From Flaviaesturariibacter aridisoli (GTDB taxonomy: Bacteria > Bacteroidota > Bacteroidia > Chitinophagales > Chitinophagaceae), in assembly GCF_004343705.1 (NCBI RefSeq), contig NZ_SKFH01000024.1, positions 1 to 48,514 on the forward strand: a stretch of DNA of 48,514 nt, read 5' to 3'. Numbering within the stretch: position 1 is the first letter of the stretch; the number at the start of each line of letters is the position of its first letter. The position numbers and the translations under genes are program-made. Below the pieces are notes generated by a model, which saw nothing but the letters and a program-made list of their open reading frames with translations, did no database searches and had not been told where the DNA came from. This document shows, piece after piece, positions 25,175 to 34,590 of the stretch.

Positions 25175-25585
25175 TTACATGCCACCTTCACGGCCCGTAG
25201 AGCCGCCCGACTGGCTGGAGCCGCCACGGCCACTGTCGCCGCTGTTGAGGTTCGAACCACCGGAAGAAGAACCGTAATCCGAGCCGGAGCTACGGCCACT
25301 TTGGCCCTGGCCGCTCTGGCTGCCCGAGCTGGTGCCCTGGCTTTGATTGCCGAGGCCTTCGGAACTGCGCTGAGAGCCGCCCTGGGAGCCGCTGCGGTTT
25401 TGATCGCCGCTTTGGGAGCCACTACGGTTCTGATCGCCGCTCTGGCTGCCGCTGTTACCCATGCCGCCGCCCTGCTGAGAGCCGCCGCTGGTGTTTTGGG
25501 ATTGACCACCGAGGCCCTGCTGAGAGCCGCCAATGTTGCCGGAACGACCCTGTTCCTGGCCCTGGTTTCTTTGATTGTTCTCCAT
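25175..25585 (-). CDS. Gly/Ser/Gln-rich low-complexity protein
   Basis: A 136-residue protein starting MENNQRNQGQEQGRSGNIGG. The ATG at 25585 was preferred over 25726 because the low-complexity body begins there and the upstream part looks like out-of-frame spacer. The core has perfect short repeats (SGSQSGDQNR twice) and long SGG/SQG tracts; no hydrophobic segment. Expected to be fully disordered. The leader AAAATCAACAGTC before the ATG resembles the leader at 25090. Function unknown; composition suggests a desiccation or stress hydrophilin, or a phase-separating protein. Confidence 0.65.
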   Translation of the reverse strand: MENNQRNQGQEQGRSGNIGGSQQGLGGQSQNTSGGSQQGGGMGNSGSQSGDQNRSGSQSGDQNRSGSQGGSQRSSEGLGNQSQGTSSGSQSGQGQSGRSSGSDYGSSSGGSNLNSGDSGRGGSSQSGGSTGREGGM

Positions 25586-25747
25586 GACTGTTGATTTTGA
25601 ATGAAGAAAAAATATGCGGTAGGAATGGTAATAAATCCCATGCCGTACCGGCTTACGTTTACCATCATGCGAGCCGGTGGGCGCCGAAAGCCACGCCCGG
25701 CAAGCTTTGTAGAAGCTTTGACCCAAGTGCCCTCTGGCACAAGCTCG

Positions 25748-25996
25748 TCAGGAGCCCGACACTTGTCCGTCGTAATCGGAGCCCGTCACACTGCGCTTCG
25801 TACTGATACCCGAATCGCCGCGGCGCGTGGCGTTGCCCGTGTTACCCAGGTCGGCTACACCGCCGCTGTTGGTGCGGCTGTCGCTGCTTTGGCCACCCGA
25901 ATGACTCACGTTCTGTTGTTGTTCTTGTTGTTGCCGGCGGTCGTTGTTCGACAGCCGGTCGCGTTGCGGGTCGAGATTCTGATTGTTCTCTTTCAT
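25748..25996 (-). CDS. Small Asn/Gln/Ser-rich disordered protein
   Basis: An 82-residue protein starting MKENNQNLDPQRDRLSNNDR, followed by a QQQEQQQ tract and a Gly/Ser/Thr-rich tail ending SGSDYDGQ-like. The start at 25996 was chosen because the MKENNQN opening resembles MENNQRN of the gene at 25175. No domain, membrane helix or signal. Third member of the hydrophilic cluster. Confidence 0.6.
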   Translation of the reverse strand: MKENNQNLDPQRDRLSNNDRRQQQEQQQNVSHSGGQSSDSRTNSGGVADLGNTGNATRRGDSGISTKRSVTGSDYDGQVSGS

Positions 25997-26169
25997 GTTT
26001 CCTGATTTAATGATGAGAGGGAGTCCATGCGTGCCCCGGAGGAGCCCGGTGCACTCTAAGACGGGCATGGTACGTCTGTAAGGAAGAGCATTGATGCCTA
26101 GGAATGAGCCGGCGGCCGGGTTAAGAATTCCGTCTTTGCGCTCACGGCCGCCGGCTCCTGCCAGCGGGT

Positions 26170-26385
26170 TTACCGGCCACTCCGGCTGGAACCGCCGCTG
26201 CCACCCTGGCGGTCATTGCCGCTCGTACCGCGGCTGCGCTCCGAGGTGTTACCAGGCTGATCGGACACTTGCTGCTCATTGCCACGGGCCAGGCCGGGGG
26301 TTTGCTGGCTGTTGCCGCTGCCGCCTTTCTGGTTGTTATTGCCCTGGCTTTGCGCGCGCTCGCGCTTGTCTCTGCGATGACTCAT
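26170..26385 (-). CDS. Small Arg/Gln/Gly-rich disordered protein
   Basis: A 71-residue basic protein starting MSHRRDKRERAQSQGNNNQK and carrying a GGSGNSQQTPG stretch that resembles KGG-type stress proteins. The ATG at 26385 follows AAAACAACAATC, close to the leader of the genes at 25585 and 25090. First and most basic gene of the cluster. Function unknown. Confidence 0.6.
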   Translation of the reverse strand: MSHRRDKRERAQSQGNNNQKGGSGNSQQTPGLARGNEQQVSDQPGNTSERSRGTSGNDRQGGSGGSSRSGR

Positions 26386-26579
26386 GATTGTTGTTTTTGA
26401 TGAACAAATGGTTCCGGCGCCGCTCCTTTCGGAACAGGCGCAGATCATTCATTGTCGGGCAGGTCGGCTTATTGTGGAACGGTTACGGAGCGGTTGTTAT
26501 AAATTAAAAAATTATGCCATGTTTGCCGGGGCTATCCGAAATAAGCCCTACCTTACGCCCCTCTTAAAACTAACGATTG

Positions 26580-27749
26580 ATGAGAAAAGCCTTGCTGGCC
26601 CTGCTGGCCGCAGGGGCCATCGGCTCCGCTTCCGCCCAGACCGACTACCCGATCTTTCGCGATACGGCCGCGCTGCGCCCCGAAAACGCAGGTCGGCTGA
26701 GCCTGCAGGTGGACAACATCAACTACCTCCGCAACTACGAATGGTTCGGGAATATCCCCAACAGTTACACGCTTTTGGGTACGCTGGTAATTCCCCAGCT
26801 TCAGTACCAGCTCAACGAGCACATTGCTTTCAAAGGCGGCCTGCTGCTGCGCCGTGAGTTCGGCCGCCCCGGCCTCGTTACCGTGGAGCCGCAGTTCCAG
26901 GCGAAATACCAGAAGAAAGGCCTCACGTTCATCATGGGCACCCTCGAGGGGGGGCTCAACCACCGCTTCGTGGAGCCGCTCTACAATATCGAGCGGTACA
27001 TCGTGGGCCGCATGGAGCGCACCGGTATGAACGACGTGGAGCGCGCCGCCACCACCCGCAACGAGCAGGGACTGCAGTTGAAGTATGAAAAAGGCGCCTT
27101 TTGGGGCGATTGGTTCATCGACTGGCGCGAGTCGATCGTCATCGACGACGTCTTCCGCGAACAACTCAACTCGGGCATTTCCACGCGCACCCGACTCATC
27201 AACCGTCCCGGCTTTACGCTGACCGTGCCCCTGCAAGTGCTGGTCAGCCACTACGGCGGGCAGATCTCCACCTCGCCCAATGCTATCGAATCGTTGTTCA
27301 ACGGCGCCGCGGGCTTGTCGCTGGCCTTCCCCTTGCGTGAGGGCGGCGCACTGCGCTCGGTGCAGACCGATCATTATTATGTGGGGTATAAAAACATTTC
27401 GGGCAACAAGCTTCGCCTCTACAACGAAGGTTATGGCTGGCTGTCGACCCTGCTGCTGAAATCAAAGTGGAACCTCGACCTGGAGCTCCGCTACTGGAAA
27501 GGTGCCACCTTTTACGGGCCGCTGGGACTGCCCCTCTACAATTCGATCTCCGAAAAGCTGCCCAACTTCGGCGAGCCCGACCGCCAGCTGCTCTTTGCCA
27601 CCTTTATCTACGACAAGACGCTGTTCCCCAACGTCAACATCGACCTTCGCCTGGAGCCCTACTACGACCTCAACAACAAAAAGCTCGAGTACGGCTATTC
27701 CGCGTTTTTGCGGCTCAACAAGGAATTCTTCCTGAAGAAGTTGCGGTAG
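26580..27749 (+). CDS. Putative outer-membrane beta-barrel protein
   Basis: Predicted 389-residue exported protein. The signal peptide is MRKALLALLAAGAIGSASAQ; the ATG at 26580 was preferred over the overlapping TTG at 26577. The mature protein alternates polar and aromatic residues in short strands (LQYQLNEHIAFKGGLLLRRE, FQAKYQKKGLTFIMGTLEGG, NLDLELRYWKGATFYGPL), as in an outer-membrane barrel. I do not recognise a named family. A TACCTTAC sequence at 26549-26556 is a weak -7 candidate. A bidirectional terminator follows at 27825-27849. Confidence 0.65.
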   Translation: MRKALLALLAAGAIGSASAQTDYPIFRDTAALRPENAGRLSLQVDNINYLRNYEWFGNIPNSYTLLGTLVIPQLQYQLNEHIAFKGGLLLRREFGRPGLVTVEPQFQAKYQKKGLTFIMGTLEGGLNHRFVEPLYNIERYIVGRMERTGMNDVERAATTRNEQGLQLKYEKGAFWGDWFIDWRESIVIDDVFREQLNSGISTRTRLINRPGFTLTVPLQVLVSHYGGQISTSPNAIESLFNGAAGLSLAFPLREGGALRSVQTDHYYVGYKNISGNKLRLYNEGYGWLSTLLLKSKWNLDLELRYWKGATFYGPLGLPLYNSISEKLPNFGEPDRQLLFATFIYDKTLFPNVNIDLRLEPYYDLNNKKLEYGYSAFLRLNKEFFLKKLR

Positions 27750-27762
27750 GGGAGGTTTCGGG

Positions 27763-27797
27763 TTGCTGGTTGCCGGTTTCCGGTTTCCGGTTTCCGG
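27763..27797. repeat. Heptamer array (TTTCCGG)
   Basis: TTGCTGG, TTGCCGG, TTTCCGG, TTTCCGG, TTTCCGG in exact 7-bp register directly after the outer-membrane protein gene. Confidence 0.8.
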
Positions 27798-27824
27798 TGT
27801 GGGACAGTACGGCATCGCAACAAG

Positions 27825-27849
27825 AAAGCCCCACCAATGGCGGGGCTTT
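27825..27849. terminator. Bidirectional terminator
   Basis: AAAGCCCCACC, AAT loop, GGCGGGGCTTT: 10 paired bases with one A-C mismatch. It lies between the convergent outer-membrane protein and OsmC genes. Confidence 0.8.
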
Positions 27850-27873
27850 ATTAGGGCTCGTATGTCGTCGCTT

Positions 27874-27908
27874 GCGCAACTACAAACTACAAACTTCAAA
27901 CTATAAAC
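27874..27908. repeat. Heptamer array (CAAACTA words)
   Basis: Five 7-bp words (CAACTAC, AAACTAC, AAACTTC, AAACTAT, AAAC) close to the end of the OsmC gene. Reverse complement of the phrase at 21967-21994 plus one unit. Confidence 0.75.
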
Positions 27909-27912
27909 TGCC

Positions 27913-28329
27913 TCAGGCAAGCTTTCCTTCGGAGCTGATCTTCGTGCCTTGCGTCAGCAGCTTCGAAATAGGGCATTCCTGCTCGGCCTTCTTGACGGCG
28001 GCCTGCCACTGCTCTTCGGAGATGCCGGGCACCTTGCCGCTCACCGTGAGGTGCGAGCTGGTGATGGTGCCGTTCTCGAAGTTGATATCGCACTTCGTCT
28101 CGAGCGAGTCGGGCGTAAAGCCGCCTTCGCCGAGCACGAAGCTGAGTTTCATGGTAAAGCAGCCCGCGTGGGCCGCGGCGACCAGTTCTTCGGGGTTGGT
28201 GCCGGTGCCATCGGCAAAGCGGCTATTGAACGAGTATTGCGTTTGCTGCAGCACCCCGCTCTGCGAGCTAAGGGTACCCTTGCCTTCCTTGCCGGAGCCG
28301 TTCCAAACGGCAGATGCATGACGGATCAT
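27913..28329 (-). CDS. OsmC family peroxiredoxin
   Basis: Predicted 138-residue OsmC/Ohr-type thiol peroxidase that would reduce organic hydroperoxides. The two catalytic cysteines are in AAAHAGCFTMKLS (Cys57) and EQECPISKLL (Cys118), and the domain order from VWNGSGKEGKGTLSSQSG to the end fits OsmC. The LVAAAHAGC segment is the usual active-site helix. A TATCTTAG box lies 21 bp upstream on the minus strand. Cytoplasmic dimer expected. Confidence 0.92.
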   Translation of the reverse strand: MIRHASAVWNGSGKEGKGTLSSQSGVLQQTQYSFNSRFADGTGTNPEELVAAAHAGCFTMKLSFVLGEGGFTPDSLETKCDINFENGTITSSHLTVSGKVPGISEEQWQAAVKKAEQECPISKLLTQGTKISSEGKLA

Positions 28330-28350
28330 AAGCTGGAAATTTATTTGGCG

Positions 28351-28358
28351 CTAAGATA
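28351..28358 (-). promoter_or_regulatory. Probable -7 box of the OsmC gene
   Basis: CTAAGATA on the plus strand reads TATCTTAG on the minus strand, one mismatch from TAnnTTTG. Confidence 0.45.
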
Positions 28359-28395
28359 AGCGCGGGCCATGCGCCCCGCCCACCCGCAAATGCAC

Positions 28396-28403
28396 TACCT
28401 TTG
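28396..28403 (+). promoter_or_regulatory. -7 promoter box of the response regulator
   Basis: TACCTTTG, an exact TAnnTTTG match. The ATG at 28473 is 69 bp downstream, so this gene has a real leader, unlike most others here. It is divergent from the OsmC promoter. Confidence 0.55.
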
Positions 28404-28472
28404 CCCTTCACGGCAGCCTCCTCTCCGCCGCAGTTCCCCCTTTCCCTGCCTACCCGCAAAAAACATCGTTTT

Positions 28473-28916
28473 ATGCAAACCGCTATTGAAAGGATCCTGC
28501 TGGTCGACGACGACCCCGACGACGCCTTCCTGCTGGGAAGCGCGCTCTCCGAACTCCCCGTTCCGATCGTGCTGCACAGCGTCGACGGCTGTGATGAACT
28601 CGTGGCCGCCGTCCGGCGTTTTGGCCCCGACCTCATTTTCATGGACATGAACATGCCGAAGAAGAACGGCATTGAGTGCCTCGCCCTGTTACAGGCCAAC
28701 GCCCTGTCGGGGGTGCCGGTGGTCATGTACAGCTCCGCCGACGCCCCGGAACTGGTGCACGAAGCCTACGCTGCCGGGGTAAGCCTGTTTTTCCGCAAGC
28801 CGGCCTCCTTCGATATGCTGGTGAACGTGCTGAACGACGTAGTCGCCCTCGATTGGTCCGATCCTGCCGCCATCCGGACCCGTTTCGCCGAAAGGGTGGT
28901 GCCTTCGGGGCTCTAA
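28473..28916 (+). CDS. Single-domain response regulator (CheY-like)
   Basis: Predicted 147-residue receiver domain without an output domain. The acidic pocket is Asp12-Asp14 (LLVDDDPDD), the phosphoacceptor is Asp58 (MDMNMPKKNG), the switch residue is Ser88 (MYSSAD) and the conserved lysine is Lys109 (FRKPAS). The ATG at 28473 sets MQTAIERILLVDDD at the N-terminus; the longer frame from 28401 would start inside the promoter region. No histidine kinase is adjacent, so it probably works with an orphan hybrid kinase elsewhere. The proline after the lysine is standard. Confidence 0.9.
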   Translation: MQTAIERILLVDDDPDDAFLLGSALSELPVPIVLHSVDGCDELVAAVRRFGPDLIFMDMNMPKKNGIECLALLQANALSGVPVVMYSSADAPELVHEAYAAGVSLFFRKPASFDMLVNVLNDVVALDWSDPAAIRTRFAERVVPSGL

Positions 28917-29044
28917 GGGAATTCTAAGATCAACGGCAGGAATCAGGCAGGAGCCCTTAGGTACAACCTTTAGCGGCGCTTCGCGTTATCCCCCAATTTG
29001 CGCAGAAAAGCCACGCCGAAAAACGTTACGGCCGAGGTGGAGCG

Positions 29045-29251
29045 TAGCTTTGTGGAACCATCCAATGAAAAGCCAAAACAATCCAATCCTTCGAAAAGAA
29101 CCAATCCGCTGTCCTGAAAAACCCCAATGATCCGTCATCCTATGAAAGATCGGCAGGCCTCTCCCGATTCCGACCTTAACAGAATTTGAAAATCCGTCCA
29201 CTATGACGGCCTGCACCGAACCTGAAATCCCCGCTTTGTGCGGGGATTTTT
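29045..29251 (+). ncRNA. Candidate small transcript with promoter and terminator
   Basis: In the 470-bp gap between the response regulator and the oxidoreductase, an exact -7 box TAGCTTTG (29045-29052) is followed about 170 bp later by a strong terminator: AAATCCCCGC/GCGGGGATTT, a 10-bp stem at 29225-29249, then T. Between them is only a 21-codon frame (29065-29130, MKSQNNPILRKEPIRCPEKP then Q) with ordinary composition. Together they define a possible small RNA or short-peptide transcript of about 190 nt. No known RNA family was recognised. Confidence 0.35.
29225..29251 (+). terminator. Rho-independent terminator
   Basis: A perfect 10-bp stem AAATCCCCGC/GCGGGGATTT with loop TTTGT, ending in a run of T. 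It is 136 bp before the oxidoreductase gene and must end a transcript that starts to its left. Confidence 0.85.
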
Positions 29252-29370
29252 GGTTCCTGATGGCGAACGGGGAGCGAGGAATAGCAAATAAGGAAGCAGA
29301 GGGGGCGTTTTGCCCTCCTTCGATAATCTTAAATCCTTGTTCCGGGTTCGCTATTCGCCGCGGAGCGGCG

Positions 29371-29378
29371 TACCTTTG
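29371..29378 (+). promoter_or_regulatory. -7 promoter box of the oxidoreductase gene
   Basis: TACCTTTG, an exact match to TAnnTTTG, 8 bp before the ATG at 29387, directly after the palindrome CGCCGCGGAGCGGCG. Confidence 0.65.
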
Positions 29379-29386
29379 CGGCCACT

Positions 29387-31231
<1,845 letters not shown>

Positions 31232-31256
31232 GCCTATCGAACAAGGAATCATGAAG

Positions 31257-31282
31257 TGCCGGGGCGATGCCCCGGCATTTTT
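31257..31282 (+). terminator. Terminator after the oxidoreductase
   Basis: TGCCGGGGC, GAT loop, GCCCCGGCA (perfect 9-bp stem) followed by five T. Confidence 0.92.
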
Positions 31283-31391
31283 GTGGGTGGAAGATGGAGG
31301 GAACCCGCCCAGGCCGGGACGTCGCTCTTTCGGTGGATCGACAGGCGGACGCCCGCAATGACGCTGCGCGTCTGCCTCCACACAAACCTCC

Positions 31392-31399
31392 GTATCTTA
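31392..31399 (+). promoter_or_regulatory. Probable -7 box of the lipoprotein gene
   Basis: TATCTTAG, one mismatch from TAnnTTTG, 43 bp before the ATG at 31443. Confidence 0.4.
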
Positions 31400-31442
31400 G
31401 CCCCGGGCGCGGCTGCGCGCCGTCTTCTAAAACCCTTTGACT

Positions 31443-31826
31443 ATGCGTTACCCCATCCTCTTAGGCCTCGCGCTCCTCGCCGCCGCCTGCGGCGACAAAA
31501 CCAAAACCGGCACCGCAGCGAAGCCCAAAAGCACCTTCGCCGGCACCTGGACCTCCGTGCTCGATAAAGACTCGCTGCCCGAGCCCGGCTACCACGACAC
31601 GCTGCAGTTCAGCACCGACAGCGCCTTTTCGATCCGGGTATACAACGCCAACGGCCTCGTGCAGGAAACAAAAGGCACCTACCGCTACGATACCGTCCGC
31701 AAGGCCCTGCTCACCTTCGCCCCCACGGGCAACGGCGCCTTCTTTGTGCCCCAGCAGGCGCACGACACGCTGCGCCTCCTGGATGGCGAAGGCGGACAGA
31801 TGACCATTCGCCGGATTGGCGATTAA
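31443..31826 (+). CDS. Small lipoprotein (paralogue 1)
   Basis: Predicted 127-residue lipoprotein: MRYPILLGLALLAAACGDKT, with the lipobox Cys at residue 16. The ATG at 31443 was chosen over a TTG two codons upstream. The mature part (GTWTSVLDKDSLPEPGYHDT, FSIRVYNANGLVQETKGTYR) is a small beta-rich domain, perhaps lipocalin-like. It shares most of its pattern (TWTS, YHDTL, FSIR, KGTYRYD) with the next gene at 31987, so they are tandem paralogues. No enzyme motif is visible. An outer-membrane or periplasmic location is expected. Confidence 0.78.
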   Translation: MRYPILLGLALLAAACGDKTKTGTAAKPKSTFAGTWTSVLDKDSLPEPGYHDTLQFSTDSAFSIRVYNANGLVQETKGTYRYDTVRKALLTFAPTGNGAFFVPQQAHDTLRLLDGEGGQMTIRRIGD

Positions 31827-31848
31827 GAAGAGTTAAAGAGTGACGGAG

Positions 31849-31957
31849 GGGGAGTACTTGAATAATAGAATAGATGATTACTAGAATATTTGAGGGAGGT
31901 ACTCCCTTTACAATCATGTACTCATGTAATCATGTTCTCAAGTATTCTCCTATCTTC
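31849..31957. repeat. Inverted degenerate AT-rich word arrays
   Basis: GGAGTACTTGAATAATAG (left) and CTCATGTAATCATGTTCTCA (right; 8-bp words such as ACTCATGT, AATCATGT, TCTCAAGT) are partly complementary, and GGAGTAC/GTACTCC adds a perfect inner pair. It fills the gap between the two lipoprotein genes and is far more AT-rich than both. Confidence 0.6.
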
Positions 31958-31986
31958 CCTGTTCCGGTCTCACCTCATTTCTTTCC

Positions 31987-32355
31987 ATGACACGAATTGC
32001 CTTCTTTCTCCTCCTGCTTTGCGCCGCTTGCAATACCACCCCGGGTGCGGACCCGGTGAGCGGCGCCTGGACCTCGTACTTCGAGAACAACAGCGCCCTG
32101 CCACCCGACTACCGCGACACGCTCCGCTTCTTTGGGAAGGACTCCTTCTCCATCCGTATTTATACGGGAGGGAAGTTGCAGCAGGATACCCGGGGCACGT
32201 ATCGCTACGATGCCAAGAAGCGGACGCTGAGCACCGTTTCGCCCCGCGGCCCCATCAACTTCAGCGTGCTGGTGCTGCAGGCCGACACCCTCCGGATGCG
32301 CGACGCCACCGGCACCGAGGCCGTCTTCCTGCGTGCCGACAAGCCCCGCAAATAA
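31987..32355 (+). CDS. Small lipoprotein (paralogue 2)
   Basis: Predicted 122-residue lipoprotein with signal MTRIAFFLLLLCAACNTTPG (lipobox Cys15, with a second Cys at 12). The mature domain has the same layout as paralogue 1: GAWTSYFENNSALPPDYRDT, FSIRIYTGGKLQQDTRGTYR and a final beta region. They differ in the segment after the shared RYD. No known domain name could be assigned. A methyltransferase gene with its own TACCTTG box follows after 13 bp. Confidence 0.78.
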   Translation: MTRIAFFLLLLCAACNTTPGADPVSGAWTSYFENNSALPPDYRDTLRFFGKDSFSIRIYTGGKLQQDTRGTYRYDAKKRTLSTVSPRGPINFSVLVLQADTLRMRDATGTEAVFLRADKPRK

Positions 32356-32356
32356 G

Positions 32357-32363
32357 TACCTTG
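32357..32363 (+). promoter_or_regulatory. -7-like box of the methyltransferase gene
   Basis: TACCTTG resembles TAnnTTTG with one T fewer and ends 5 bp before the ATG at 32369. Confidence 0.4.
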
Positions 32364-32368
32364 CCGCC

Positions 32369-33169
32369 ATGGCAACCACTCCCGACTACGTTGCGGTAAA
32401 CCGCGACTCCTGGAATAACCGCACCGAGGCGCACCTGCGCTCGGACTTCTACGACGTGCCCGGCTTCCTCCGCGGCGCGTCTTCGCTCAACGCCATCGAG
32501 CTCGAACTGCTGGGCAACGTCGCCGGCCAGTCGCTGCTGCACCTGCAGTGCCACTTCGGGCAGGACACGATCTCGCTGGCGCGTATGGGCGCCGCGGCCA
32601 CGGGTGTGGACCTCTCCGACAAAGCCATCGACGCGGCCCGCGGCCTCGCCCGCGATGCCGGCACAGACGCCCGCTTCGTGTGCTGCAACCTGTACGACCT
32701 GCCGCAGCACCTCGACGAAACCTTCGACATCGTCTTCTCCTCTTACGGCACCATCGGCTGGCTCCCCGACATTGATCGCTGGGCGGCCCTCATCGCCCGC
32801 TACCTGAAGCCCGGTGGCCGCTTCGTGTTTGCCGAATTCCATCCCTTCGTGTGGACCTTCGACGACGACTTTCAAAAGGTGGCCTACCGCTACTTCAACA
32901 GCGGTCCCATCGTGGAAACCGAAAGCGGCACCTACGCCGACCGCGACGCCCCTATCTCGCAGAAGTACGTGTGCTGGAACCACGGCCTCGCCGAAGTGAT
33001 CGGTGCCCTGCTCCGCAACGGGCTGGCGCTGGAAGTGTTCAACGAATACGACTACTCGCCCTACAACTGCTTCCGTCATACGGTGGAAGTGGCGCCGAAA
33101 CAGTTCCGCATCGAACACCTGGGCGACAAGATCCCGATGCTGTACGCGCTGGTGGCGCGGAAGGGATAG
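32369..33169 (+). CDS. Class I SAM-dependent methyltransferase
   Basis: Predicted 266-residue methyltransferase. The ATG at 32369 (MATTPDYVAVNRDSWNNRTE) was chosen over 32333, which lies inside the upstream gene. The SAM-binding motif I is SLLHLQCHFGQDTISLARMG (residues about 54-73), followed by TGVDLSD and, as motif IV, FDIVFSSYGTIGWLPD. The C-terminal half (VSYRYFNSGP-like strand, EYDYSPYNCF) is family-specific. The FGQDT form of motif I occurs in small-molecule methyltransferases. Substrate unknown. Confidence 0.87.
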   Translation: MATTPDYVAVNRDSWNNRTEAHLRSDFYDVPGFLRGASSLNAIELELLGNVAGQSLLHLQCHFGQDTISLARMGAAATGVDLSDKAIDAARGLARDAGTDARFVCCNLYDLPQHLDETFDIVFSSYGTIGWLPDIDRWAALIARYLKPGGRFVFAEFHPFVWTFDDDFQKVAYRYFNSGPIVETESGTYADRDAPISQKYVCWNHGLAEVIGALLRNGLALEVFNEYDYSPYNCFRHTVEVAPKQFRIEHLGDKIPMLYALVARKG

Positions 33170-33253
33170 CCCGAAGCATTATTTGCGCATTCCGTTCCTT
33201 CTTCTTTTCTTGCCGCCTGCGCCGCATCCACCGGCGCGCTCCAAACACCGCTT

Positions 33254-33826
33254 ATGAACCTCCTTGTGACCATCCTCCTCGTTGTAGCCGGCCTCGTCGC
33301 CCTGCTGTTGCTCCTCGCGCTGTTCCTGAAGCGGAGCTACCACGTAGCCCGCGAAGTGGTCATCGGGGCCCCGCGGCGGCAGGTATTCGATTTCCTGAAG
33401 CTGCTCGAAAACCAGGAGCGCTTCAACAAGTGGGCAAAGACCGACGCGGACCGCAGGAAGGAGTTCCGCGGCACCGACGGCACCGTCGGCTTCGTGTATG
33501 CCTGGAGCGGCAACAAGAGCGCCGGCGAAGGCGAAAAGGAGATCACGGCCATCGTGGAAGGGGAACGGATCGAAACGGAGCTCCGCTTCGTAAAGCCGAT
33601 GCGCGTGACCGCCTATGCCCACATGGCCCTGGAGTCACTGGCGGAGGAGCAAACCAAAGTGGTGCTGAGTAACGGCGGGAAGCTGCCCTTCCCGCTGAAC
33701 GGGCTCCTGCCCCTGTTCGAGCGCAACTTTGCCCGCGACATGGACGAGAGCCTGGCGACGCTGAAAAGCCTGCTCGAAGAGCAGTATCGCCAGCAACGCC
33801 CCGCCACTTGCCTCGTTTCGGAATAA
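33254..33826 (+). CDS. SRPBCC (START-like) domain protein with N-terminal membrane anchor
   Basis: Predicted 190-residue protein. Residues 4-26 form one membrane helix (LLVTILLVVAGLVALLLLLA); the rest has the SRPBCC / polyketide-cyclase-like pattern (SYHVAREVVIGAPRRQVFDF, then GTVGFVYAWSGNKSAGEGEK), a helix-grip fold that binds hydrophobic ligands. Such anchored SRPBCC proteins are common and mostly uncharacterised. The gene starts 84 bp after the methyltransferase and 19 bp before the HEAT-like gene, so it may share transcription with both. Confidence 0.78.
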   Translation: MNLLVTILLVVAGLVALLLLLALFLKRSYHVAREVVIGAPRRQVFDFLKLLENQERFNKWAKTDADRRKEFRGTDGTVGFVYAWSGNKSAGEGEKEITAIVEGERIETELRFVKPMRVTAYAHMALESLAEEQTKVVLSNGGKLPFPLNGLLPLFERNFARDMDESLATLKSLLEEQYRQQRPATCLVSE

Positions 33827-33845
33827 CACGGTTCCCTTCTTCCCT

Positions 33846-34487
33846 ATGAATAAGACAAGCGTACAGGACAAACTGGCTTCATCGCTCGACCGCCGCGACG
33901 AAGCGCCCAACGTGGAACTGGCGAAGGTCATTGCTGGTGCGAAAGATACGGGTGCCGTTAAAGAGCTCGTTGACCTGCTCTCCGGTAAAAAGAAAGACCT
34001 CCAGGCCGACAGCATCAAGGTGCTGTACGAGATCGGCGCGATCGATCCCGCGCTGATCGCTCCGTACGCGCAAACCTTCATCGGCTTGTTGACGCATCCA
34101 AACAACCGCCTGCAATGGGGCGCCATGACGGCGTTGAGCAGCATCGTGGGCGAAGTGCCCGATGCGATCCACGCGGCCCTCGGCACTATTGTAGCGGCCG
34201 CCGATGCGGGCTCCGTCATCACGAAAGATCATTGCGTCAACATCCTCGTGGCACTCGGCTCGATGGAGCGCTATGCGGCCGACGCCTTTGCGCTGCTCAA
34301 CGAGCAACTGCTCCGGGCGCCGGTGAACCAGCTGCCCACGTACGCGGAAAAAACGCTGCCGTTGGTGAACGATGAAAATTGGCCCACCTTCCTGCAAACG
34401 CTGACCCTGCGGCTGCCCGATGTGGAAACCGAGAGCAAGCGCAAGCGGTTGGAGAAGGTGATCCGGAAGGGGACGGGGAAAAAGTAG
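33846..34487 (+). CDS. HEAT-repeat-like helical protein
   Basis: Predicted 213-residue soluble protein made of consecutive helical pairs (AVKELVDLLSGKKKDLQADS, LLTHPNNRLQWGAMTALSSI, NILVALGSMERYAADAFALL), a HEAT/ARM-like solenoid. It has no signal peptide and ends in a Lys/Arg-rich tail (RKRLEKVIRKGTGKK). Similar proteins in Bacteroidota are unnamed; protein binding is the likely role. Confidence 0.72.
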   Translation: MNKTSVQDKLASSLDRRDEAPNVELAKVIAGAKDTGAVKELVDLLSGKKKDLQADSIKVLYEIGAIDPALIAPYAQTFIGLLTHPNNRLQWGAMTALSSIVGEVPDAIHAALGTIVAAADAGSVITKDHCVNILVALGSMERYAADAFALLNEQLLRAPVNQLPTYAEKTLPLVNDENWPTFLQTLTLRLPDVETESKRKRLEKVIRKGTGKK

Positions 34488-34590
34488 CGGGGGCTCAGAA
34501 AGGCCCCGCCTGGCCGCGGACGGGCCCGTTCCGCGTATTGGCTGCGCCTGGTAGTTTTTATAACTCATTGATCCGGAGCAGAGTAGGGGG

